From the NCBI GenBank assembly GCA_964569555.1, contig CAZMTT010000054.1, positions 1-5,963 on the forward strand: a DNA stretch of 5,963 bases, written 5' to 3'. Positions 1 through 4,544 of the stretch are shown one piece after another. This DNA is from G020353235 sp964569555 (GTDB lineage: Bacteria > Chloroflexota > Dehalococcoidia > Dehalococcoidales > JAUYDJ01). The notes below the pieces were generated by a model. The model was not told where the DNA came from. It did not search any database and was given only the letters and a program-made list of their open reading frames with translations. How positions within the stretch are numbered: the stretch's first letter is position 1; each line of letters opens with the position of its first letter. The position numbers and the translations under genes are program-made.

Positions 1-388
1 GGTAGTTATGCTTGGTGATGGGCAGGGTGATACCGGTGATATCAACCTCCTGGAAAGCGTCCTTGCCGATGAAGGGCCGGGCTACCTGTCCGGTTATGGC
101 CACCATTGGTACCGAATCAAGGTGGGCGTTGGCAATTCCGGTGACCAGGTTGGATGCCCCCGGGCCAGAAGTAGCCAGGCATACCCCGACCTTGCCGGTG
201 GCCCGGGCGTAGCCATCAGCGGCGTGGGCGGCACACTGCTCATGCCGTACCAGAATATGGCGGAGCTGGGAATACTGGGGGATGGTGTCATACAGGGGTA
301 AGACGGCCCCACCCGGGAAGCCGAAGATAACCTCAACCCCCTCCTTCACCATACCATCGCACAGAATCTGGGCTCCTGTCATCTTCAT
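1..388 (-). CDS. ilvB: Acetolactate synthase large subunit, N-terminal part (runs off the window)
   Basis: Catalytic subunit of acetohydroxyacid synthase, the thiamine-diphosphate enzyme that makes acetolactate or acetohydroxybutyrate from pyruvate, the first common step of valine, leucine and isoleucine synthesis. The 129 complete codons present cover the start of the N-terminal pyrimidine-binding domain. Visible family signatures are FGFPGGAVLPLYD (residues 22-34), VRHEQ with the presumed cofactor-activating Glu50, DGYARATGKVGV, TSGPGASN, ITGQV and DAFQEVD. The ATG at 388 gives MKMTGAQIL; ATG at 382 is also possible. A purine-rich AAGGGGG about 8 bases upstream can act as ribosome site. Only 12 bases separate it from the ilvD stop, so the two are almost surely co-transcribed and share the leader control upstream of ilvD. 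The C-terminal three quarters lie outside the window. Biosynthetic rather than catabolic type is inferred from the ilvD linkage. Confidence 0.95.
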   Translation of the reverse strand, partial: MKMTGAQILCDGMVKEGVEVIFGFPGGAVLPLYDTIPQYSQLRHILVRHEQCAAHAADGYARATGKVGVCLATSGPGASNLVTGIANAHLDSVPMVAITGQVARPFIGKDAFQEVDITGITLPITKHNY

Positions 389-400
389 TGTGTTGCCCCC

Positions 401-2068
401 TTATCTCCTAAAAACTGCCCCGTGGCTGGCAGAAAGCACCTTCTCGGTGTAGTAGCGCAGAAAGCCACTCTTTACTCTTGGCTCAAATTCAGCCAGCTTG
501 GCCAGACGGCTGGCTATCTCTTTATCGCTTAGTTCAACATCAAGCCGGTAGTTGGGGATGTCAATCTTTATTATATCGCCGCTGCGTAGCGCCGCAATCG
601 GCCCCCGGCTGGCTGCCTCCGGAGAGACATGCCCGATGGCTGCCCCCCGCGTGCCCCCTGAGAAGCGCCCGTCGGTGATAAGGGCTACCTCTTTGTCCAG
701 CCCCATACCACTCAAGAGCGAGGTCGGGGTGAGCATTTCTCTCATCCCCGGCCCGCCTTTGGGCCCCTCGTAGCGGATGACGACGACATCGCCCGCCTTG
801 ATATTGCCCCCGGTAATGGCTTGTGTCGCCTCTTCTTCCGAGTCGAAGACCCGGGCCGGGCCGCGGTGAGTCTGCATCTCGGCAACCACCGCTGACCTTT
901 TGACCACGCCTCCCTCCGGCGCCAGATTGCCGAAGAGAACGGCAATGCCCCCTTTAGCCGAGTAGGCATTGCCCGCAGAGTGAATAACATCGCTATCCAC
1001 GACCCTGGCGTTTTGCATAACTTCGCCCAGAGGCTTACCCGATACTGTTTTTGATTCTGGATTCAGTAATCCGGTGAGTTCTTTCATTACCGCCGGTATA
1101 CCGCCGGCACGGTCCAGGTCTTCAATGCGGTACTCCCCGGCCGGGCTGAGCTTACACAGGGTGGGGGTGCGCTCGCCGATCTCGTTTACCGCTGAAAGCG
1201 GGAAATCAATCCCGGCCTCATGGGCGATTGCTATCAGGTGCAGGACCGAATTGCTGCTACCGCCCAGCGCCGTATCAACCGTGAAAGCATTATAGAGGGC
1301 TTGCCGGGTGATTATATCCCGGGGACAGAGATTCTCAGCTATTAACTTCATAACCTGTTTTCCGGCATCCTGGGCCAGCTGCCGGCGTCGGTCGGCTACG
1401 GCGGGGATGGTGCCATTACCGGGTAGCCCCATGCCCAGGACTTCGGTCAGGCAGTTCATGGTGTTGGCGGTGAACATGCCGGCACAGCTGCCGCAGCCGG
1501 GGCAGGCAACTTCTTCCAGTTTCTTTAATTCGGCCTCAGTCATTTGCTTCCGGGCTACTTTGCCGACGGCTTCAAAGACCGATATCAGGTCAACCGCCCG
1601 GTTGCCCTCGCTAGTTTCCAGATGGCCGGCCAGCATCGGTCCGCCGCTGATAAATATCGACGGCAGATTAAGCCTGAGCGCCACCATAAGCATGCCGGGC
1701 ACCACTTTATCGCAGTTGGGGATAAAGACCAGGCCGTCAAAGGCGTGGGCCTCGGCGACTATCTCCACCGAGTCGGCGATTAGTTCGCGGCTGGGCAGAC
1801 TGTATTTCATACCGGGGTGGTTCATGGCGATGCCATCACACACCGCAATGGTGTTGACCTCAAAGGGGGCGCCGCCACCACTACGCACCCCGGCTTTAAC
1901 CGCCTCAGCAATCTCCCTGAGGTGGATATGTCCCGGGACAATCTCGCTGAAGCTGTTGATGACGCCGATAAAGGGCTTGCCCATTTCGGCTTCGGTGCAG
2001 CCTACGGCACGCAGTAGTGAGCGGTGCGGTGCCCGCTCTATGCCTTTTTTAATTGCGTCACTCTTCAT
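401..2068 (-). CDS. ilvD: Dihydroxy-acid dehydratase
   Basis: Iron-sulfur enzyme that dehydrates 2,3-dihydroxy-isovalerate and 2,3-dihydroxy-3-methylvalerate to the keto acid precursors of valine/leucine and isoleucine. At 555 residues it is full length. Family signatures are CDKVVPGM (119-126, with Cys119 and Lys121), CPGCGSCAGMFTANTMN (189-205, holding Cys189, 192 and 195), GGSSNSVLHL (269-278) and ITDGRFSGGTRG (464-475, with Ser470, a likely catalytic base). Residues 37-46 read INSFSEIVPG; there is no cysteine at the place where the [2Fe-2S] plant/mycobacterial class has its first ligand. That resembles the oxygen-sensitive [4Fe-4S] class typified by E. coli IlvD (inference). The ATG at 2068 is supported by AAGGA at 2081-2077, 8 bases upstream. 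It is preceded by a leader with a terminator hairpin and an Ile/Leu/Val-rich peptide, and followed after 12 bases by ilvB. A 285-codon frame on the other strand is a shadow. Confidence 0.98.
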   Translation of the reverse strand: MKSDAIKKGIERAPHRSLLRAVGCTEAEMGKPFIGVINSFSEIVPGHIHLREIAEAVKAGVRSGGGAPFEVNTIAVCDGIAMNHPGMKYSLPSRELIADSVEIVAEAHAFDGLVFIPNCDKVVPGMLMVALRLNLPSIFISGGPMLAGHLETSEGNRAVDLISVFEAVGKVARKQMTEAELKKLEEVACPGCGSCAGMFTANTMNCLTEVLGMGLPGNGTIPAVADRRRQLAQDAGKQVMKLIAENLCPRDIITRQALYNAFTVDTALGGSSNSVLHLIAIAHEAGIDFPLSAVNEIGERTPTLCKLSPAGEYRIEDLDRAGGIPAVMKELTGLLNPESKTVSGKPLGEVMQNARVVDSDVIHSAGNAYSAKGGIAVLFGNLAPEGGVVKRSAVVAEMQTHRGPARVFDSEEEATQAITGGNIKAGDVVVIRYEGPKGGPGMREMLTPTSLLSGMGLDKEVALITDGRFSGGTRGAAIGHVSPEAASRGPIAALRSGDIIKIDIPNYRLDVELSDKEIASRLAKLAEFEPRVKSGFLRYYTEKVLSASHGAVFRR

Positions 2069-2076
2069 TGCCTATG

Positions 2077-2081
2077 TCCTT
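2077..2081 (-). promoter_or_regulatory. ilvD ribosome binding site next to the leader terminator
   Basis: AAGGA lies 8 bases before the ilvD ATG and only 6 bases after the T-run of the leader terminator. A transcript stopped at that terminator would lack the ilvD ribosome site entirely, which suits control by premature termination. Confidence 0.7.
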
Positions 2082-2087
2082 ATAATT

Positions 2088-2112
2088 AAAAAGCCGCCCC
2101 TTTGGGGACGGC
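2088..2112 (-). terminator. Intrinsic terminator in the ilvD leader (attenuator)
   Basis: Read on the minus strand, GCCGTCCCC (2112-2104) and GGGGCGGC (2100-2093) form eight G-C pairs with one bulged T (2108) and an AAA loop. Five T residues (2092-2088) follow at once, then AATT. This is a classic rho-independent terminator. It sits between the promoter and the start of ilvD on the same strand, so it would cut off ilvD rather than end rpiB; the ilv promoter lies between it and rpiB. It could also stop readthrough from rpiB. A terminator upstream of the gene it precedes is the hallmark of attenuation. Confidence 0.8.
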
Positions 2113-2140
2113 CCCGTTTTTGGAGACAGATCCCCGGCCG
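2109..2140 (-). promoter_or_regulatory. Possible antiterminator hairpin, ilvD leader
   Basis: CGGCC (2140-2136), right after the leader-peptide stop, is complementary to GGCCG (2113-2109), the 5' arm of the terminator stem. Inside this pairing GGGGA (2135-2131) can pair with TCTCC (2126-2122) around a TCTG loop, with one G-T pair. The outer pairing would use bases needed by the terminator, so the two folds exclude each other. A ribosome that reaches the leader stop codon would cover 2140-2136 and leave the terminator free; one stalled on the earlier Leu/Val codons would leave it open. Folding was done by eye, without energies. Confidence 0.5.
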
Positions 2141-2141
2141 G

Positions 2142-2183
2142 CTATGTATGTGTAACGAGTACTAAGAGATAAATCTTTTTCAT
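2142..2183 (-). CDS. Branched-chain amino acid leader peptide, 13 residues
   Basis: A 13-codon frame reading MKKIYLLVLVTHT then TAG. Residues 4-10 are Ile-Tyr-Leu-Leu-Val-Leu-Val, so six of seven are branched-chain residues, the products of the pathway encoded just downstream. The stop codon abuts the proposed antiterminator arm at 2140, and the terminator at 2112-2088 follows before ilvD. This matches the known layout of ilv and leu leader peptides in enterobacteria, though the sequence itself is not one I recognise. Role: its translation would report charged Ile/Leu/Val tRNA levels; the peptide probably has no other job. There is no clear Shine-Dalgarno sequence; the ATG lies 10 bases after the candidate -10 box, so the mRNA may begin only 3-5 bases before it. 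A chance frame cannot be excluded from one sequence. Confidence 0.65.
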   Translation of the reverse strand: MKKIYLLVLVTHT

Positions 2184-2193
2184 CTTGATTGAT

Positions 2194-2223
2194 AAGTTAC
2201 CATAAGTGTTTATTTATTGTCAA
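2194..2223 (-). promoter_or_regulatory. Candidate promoter of the ilv leader and operon
   Basis: A perfect -35 TTGACA (2223-2218) is followed after 18 bases by TAACTT (2199-2194), a weak -10 match. Predicted transcription start is around 2187, only a few bases before the leader-peptide ATG at 2183. It begins 22 bases after the rpiB stop with no terminator between, so ilvD may be read both from here and from the upstream tsaC-rpiB transcript. The motif ACTTAT occurs twice, 10 bases apart (2207-2202 and 2197-2192), overlapping the spacer and -10 box. Confidence 0.55.
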
Positions 2224-2245
2224 GATGAGCCAGGCAAAATATGTC

Positions 2246-2677
2246 TCAGCATTCTAATGCCTTTATCTTGTTCAGCCGCCGCTCATGCCGCCCACCCTCA
2301 AAATCGGTGCTGAAAAAGGCGTCAATAATGCCGGTGACCGCCCCCGCTTTTTGCGCCGCCAGACAGAGGACATTGGCGTCATTATGCTGGCGCGCCCGTC
2401 GGGCACAGAAGGCGTCATAGCACAGGGCAGCCCTTATCCCCTTAATTTTATTGGCGGCAATGCTCATACCGATGCCGGTATCGCATATCAGAATACCGCG
2501 CTCAAAATCACCCGAGGCTACCGCCCCGGCCACTTTCCGGGCAATATCGGGGTAGTCCACCGACTCGGTGGTGTTGGTGCCAAAGTCCTGGGGGCTATGC
2601 CCGGCGTCGGTAACCAGCTTGATGACCGCTTGCTTGAGCTCCAGCCCCCGGTGGTCGCTGCCAACCGCAATACGCAT
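2246..2677 (-). CDS. rpiB: Ribose-5-phosphate isomerase B
   Basis: Cytoplasmic isomerase interconverting ribose 5-phosphate and ribulose 5-phosphate in the non-oxidative pentose phosphate pathway, RpiB/LacAB family. At 143 residues it has the usual length. Diagnostic elements are GSDHRG (6-11), DYPD (41-44), GILICDTGIGMSIAANK (61-77) with the presumed catalytic Cys65, RQHNDANVL (96-104) with His98, and GGRHERR (128-134). Cys65 marks the RpiB type rather than the LacA/LacB relatives. The ATG at 2677 is well supported by AAAGGAGA 7 bases upstream. It lies 47 bases after the small membrane protein gene, in line with tsaC. Linkage of a YrdC/Sua5 protein gene with rpiB also occurs in Bacillus subtilis (ywlC to ywlF). 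A small GCCG-ATA-CGGC hairpin sits just before its ribosome site. Confidence 0.97.
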   Translation of the reverse strand: MRIAVGSDHRGLELKQAVIKLVTDAGHSPQDFGTNTTESVDYPDIARKVAGAVASGDFERGILICDTGIGMSIAANKIKGIRAALCYDAFCARRARQHNDANVLCLAAQKAGAVTGIIDAFFSTDFEGGRHERRLNKIKALEC

Positions 2678-2724
2678 TGCTCCGTCTCCTTTAGCCGTAT
2701 CGGCATTTCTTCTGATAAGAGCGC

Positions 2725-2913
2725 CTACCCCTTCAGCCTGAAGAAAACGCTTCCCCAGCCGAGCAGTATTATACCGCCGGCAATTTTAGTTATGTTCAGG
2801 CCGCTGCCGCTCTGCACCATAGTCCATCCCGGCCAGAAGGCTTGAAATAAAAGAAATGCCCCGTAGGTCAGTACCAGGACAGCCGTTATCAGCGCCCACT
2901 TACGCCGGGTCAT
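2725..2913 (-). CDS. Small two-helix membrane protein, unknown function
   Basis: Not a family I recognise. The 62-residue product has a positively charged start (TRRK), a hydrophobic helix at about residues 6-26, a short loop with Trp27-Pro28 and Trp30, a second helix at about 41-58 rich in Gly, Ile and Leu, and a basic end (RLKG). The charge pattern predicts both termini in the cytoplasm. Its ATG overlaps the tsaC stop codon in an ATGA, which implies translational coupling; only a weak GAG sits upstream. The coupling and the coherent hydrophobic design support a real gene rather than a chance frame. It is placed between tsaC and rpiB, but nothing in the sequence ties it to tRNA modification or sugar metabolism. 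Confidence 0.75.
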   Translation of the reverse strand: MTRRKWALITAVLVLTYGAFLLFQAFWPGWTMVQSGSGLNITKIAGGIILLGWGSVFFRLKG

Positions 2914-3530
2914 TTTATCTCACACACCTGTTCCAGTTCTTGCCGGGATATCGCCCCTTCCCGGAGCAGTACCGCTGTCGGGCCGCTAACATCAACTATG
3001 GTTGACTCTTCCCCTCTGGGGCACCTTCCGCCGTCAATAACCAGGTCTATCTTATCACCAAACTGGTTATGGACTTCTTCGGCGGTCAGGGCGCTGGGCT
3101 GGCCGCTCAGGTTAGCGCTGGTGGCGGCAATCGGCCCCAGCTCCCGGGCCAAAGCGGCCGGGACGGGATGGGCCGGAATACGAATGGCGACCGTGCTGCC
3201 GCCGGCGGTAACAATGTCTGAAACGGCACTGGCTCGGGGTAAAACCAGGGTCAGGGCACCGGGCAGGAATTTTTCAACCAGTAGCCAGGCAATCGGTGGC
3301 ACGGAAAGGGCAACCCGGCTTATCTGTGATTTATCCGCCAGAAGCAGGGGCAGGGGCACATTCTTTGGGCGCTGTTTTAGCTCAAAAATTCTGGCTACCG
3401 CCGCTTCGTTATCGGCACAGGCCCCCAGCCCGTAAACGGTATCGGTGGGGAAGGCAACCACCCCTCCCCCCCGCAGAATGGAAATGCCCCGCTCAATCTG
3501 CGCTGAAAGAGAATTATCTGGCTTTAACAT
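2910..3530 (-). CDS. tsaC: L-threonylcarbamoyladenylate synthase (YrdC/Sua5 family)
   Basis: Makes threonylcarbamoyl-AMP from threonine, bicarbonate and ATP, the first step of the t6A37 modification of ANN-decoding tRNAs; the product is passed to the TsaD-TsaB-TsaE system. The 206 residues form a single YrdC domain without the extra C-terminal Sua5 domain of the ~350-residue forms. Visible motifs are PTDTVYGLG (28-36), KQRP (52-55), LPGALTLVL (89-97), RIPAHP (117-122), SANLSG (138-143), STIVD (176-180) and LREG (189-192). The ATG at 3530 places the domain at the normal distance from the start, but no Shine-Dalgarno sequence is evident and a 6-base inverted repeat lies directly upstream. It is probably first gene of the tsaC-membrane protein-rpiB unit. 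The stop overlaps the next start by four bases. Confidence 0.95.
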   Translation of the reverse strand: MLKPDNSLSAQIERGISILRGGGVVAFPTDTVYGLGACADNEAAVARIFELKQRPKNVPLPLLLADKSQISRVALSVPPIAWLLVEKFLPGALTLVLPRASAVSDIVTAGGSTVAIRIPAHPVPAALARELGPIAATSANLSGQPSALTAEEVHNQFGDKIDLVIDGGRCPRGEESTIVDVSGPTAVLLREGAISRQELEQVCEIK

Positions 3531-3532
3531 AG

Positions 3533-3556
3533 CTAGCGTTTCTTGACGCTAGTATA
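3533..3556 (-). promoter_or_regulatory. Candidate tsaC -10 box overlapped by an inverted repeat
   Basis: TATACT (3556-3551) matches the -10 consensus at five of six places; no good -35 is seen at the right distance. CTAGCG (3533-3538) and CGCTAG (3547-3552) form an inverted repeat with an 8-base spacer between the -10 box and the ATG at 3530. It could be an operator, or a hairpin at the start of the mRNA. The predicted 5' leader is about 14 bases and lacks a Shine-Dalgarno sequence. Confidence 0.4.
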
Positions 3557-3605
3557 ACACAGTGTTAGGCACAAAATACACGAGTTGCTGGTTATCAACT
3601 TGGTA

Positions 3606-3634
3606 TTGACAATCGCCCGGTGGGGCACTAGACT
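3606..3634 (+). promoter_or_regulatory. Promoter of the coiled-coil lipoprotein gene
   Basis: TTGACA (3606-3611), 17 bases, then TAGACT (3629-3634), a four-of-six -10 match at ideal spacing. Predicted start is near 3641, giving a leader of about 110 bases before the ATG at 3754. It diverges from the tsaC promoter region roughly 50 bases away. Confidence 0.65.
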
Positions 3635-3675
3635 CCAACTATCAAGAATGGGGGGCAGGGAAGATGGGTTAAATC

Positions 3676-3724
3676 AAGGGCACTGGAAACCGCTAACTTA
3701 ATGGCGATTGATGGTGCCCTTTTT
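3676..3724 (+). terminator. Terminator-like hairpin in the lipoprotein gene leader
   Basis: AAGGGCAC (3676-3683) pairs perfectly with GTGCCCTT (3714-3721), and the strand continues in T (run 3720-3724, then AATT). The 30-base loop has a small inner stem, CGC (3691-3693) with GCG (3704-3706). It lies between the promoter and a strong ribosome site, so it may be a conditional terminator (attenuator) or may end a short RNA of about 80 bases. It does not match any riboswitch class I can recall. The long loop makes it a weaker terminator than the one before ilvD. Confidence 0.55.
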
Positions 3725-3753
3725 AATTACCCGAAATAATAAGGAGGTCCGAT

Positions 3754-4440
3754 ATGAGAAGAAAGTGGCTTATGTTTGGGGTGATGTTTTTATTGATGGC
3801 GTTGCTTCTGGTTGGTTGCGGCGGTATCTCGGAGGAAGCGTATAATGCGGTCAAAGCCGAGCGTGATGCGGTTCAGGCACAGGTAACCAACCTGCAGAGC
3901 GAGGCCAGCGCGATGCAGGCTGAGTATGATGGTTTGAAGGCTGACTATGATGAAATAAAGGGCGAATTTGAAGCGTTGCAAGCCGAGCATGAAGAATTGA
4001 GTGCCGACTATGACGAGTTGAATGCGCAGTATGAAGAGCTGAGCACACAGCTTAGTATCCCGGTAGAGGGAAAAGGCGAGATTGTTGAGGCGGATGTAGA
4101 GCAGGCGGTATTCGAACTGGTAAATCAGGAAAGAATAGATAATGGGCTGGATGAACTGGAGTGGGGTAAGTATCTCTACAAGACGGCCATAGCCAACAGC
4201 CGTGATATGGCTGAGAGTGGGCGGCTTGAATACCCGTCACGTGCCGCCGGTAAGGAAATTCATCGGGCGGCGGGATATAGCACTGCCGATGGGATGGCTA
4301 ATGCCACCTTAATAATCTGGAAGGGCACCAGCAATTTTGCAGCCAATTTTCTTATCAAGGGCGCTCGCTATGGTGCCGTAGGAGTGTATAAATCGGGAGA
4401 TATTTTCTACATTACCTATATGGCTGATTTTTATCAATAG
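3754..4440 (+). CDS. Lipoprotein with coiled coil and CAP/SCP-like (YkwD-type) domain
   Basis: Predicted secreted lipoprotein. A basic start (MRRK) and hydrophobic segment lead to the lipobox LVGC, with Cys22 as the lipid-attachment residue. Residues about 26-100 form an acidic coiled coil; 58-99 are six exact heptads of the type YDxLxAD, partly repeated. The C-terminal domain (about 113-228) begins with VFELVNQERIDNGLDEL and ends with YGAVGVYKSGDIFYITYMADF, resembling the bacterial CAP/SCP (YkwD) fold, with WKGTSNFAANFL in place of the usual W..S..HR.N segment. The histidines of the common CAP cavity are not clearly kept, so activity is doubtful and the family call is moderate. Start: AAGGAGG lies 6 bases before the ATG. 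A plausible job is a cell-surface anchored structural or binding protein. It is a single-gene unit with its own promoter and hairpin-containing leader; no clear terminator follows. Confidence 0.85.
   Translation: MRRKWLMFGVMFLLMALLLVGCGGISEEAYNAVKAERDAVQAQVTNLQSEASAMQAEYDGLKADYDEIKGEFEALQAEHEELSADYDELNAQYEELSTQLSIPVEGKGEIVEADVEQAVFELVNQERIDNGLDELEWGKYLYKTAIANSRDMAESGRLEYPSRAAGKEIHRAAGYSTADGMANATLIIWKGTSNFAANFLIKGARYGAVGVYKSGDIFYITYMADFYQ
3925..4050 (+). repeat. Six tandem heptads (21-base units) in the lipoprotein coiled coil
   Basis: Residues 58-99 fall into six gapless units of seven: YDGLKAD, YDEIKGE, FEALQAE, HEELSAD, YDELNAQ, YEELSTQ. An aromatic residue or His opens each unit and Leu or Ile holds position four, the pattern of a parallel coiled coil. 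The DNA units have diverged, so this looks like old internal duplication or selection for register rather than a recent repeat expansion. Confidence 0.75.
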
Positions 4441-4508
4441 TGTTTTAATATTTTAGGATTGAGGCGATGCAGATGGGCACCAGACCACTGACCAAAGCGT
4501 AGCACCAC

Positions 4509-4537
4509 TTGAAAACAATTTAGCGCAGTGATAATCT
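4509..4537 (+). promoter_or_regulatory. Candidate guaA promoter
   Basis: TTGAAA (4509-4514) is followed by GATAAT (4530-4535, five of six, spacing 15) or TAATCT (4532-4537, spacing 17). Either places the transcription start at about 4541-4545, at or next to the guaA ATG at 4545. The rest of the 104-base gap after the lipoprotein gene shows no terminator or RNA gene. Confidence 0.45.
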
Positions 4538-4544
4538 TTGATAA

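Noticed and set aside
8..301. 97-codon plus-strand frame opposite ilvB
   Set aside because: The minus strand encodes unmistakable acetolactate synthase motifs over the same bases.
2092..2119. The same hairpin read as a plus-strand terminator
   Set aside because: On the plus strand the T-run is separated from the stem by CCCG, and no plus-strand gene ends here.
1308..2165. 285-codon open frame on the plus strand opposite ilvD
   Set aside because: Lies entirely antisense to a textbook IlvD and the ilv leader; composition (many Ser/Pro/Arg, no domain) is that of a shadow in GC-rich coding DNA.
2197..2207. Upstream 7-codon frame (ATG GTA ACT ...) whose TGA overlaps the leader-peptide ATG
   Set aside because: It begins upstream of the predicted transcription start and has no ribosome site or meaningful codon pattern.
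2069..2245. T-box riboswitch before ilvD
   Set aside because: T-boxes often control ilv genes, but no AGGGTGGNACCGCG-like box is present and the leader is too short for one; the leader peptide plus terminator explains it better.
2285..2845. 186-codon frame on the plus strand across rpiB and the small membrane protein gene
   Set aside because: Antisense to rpiB with its intact motifs; no ribosome site and no coherent protein features.
2998..3435. 145-codon plus-strand frame opposite tsaC
   Set aside because: Antisense shadow of tsaC.
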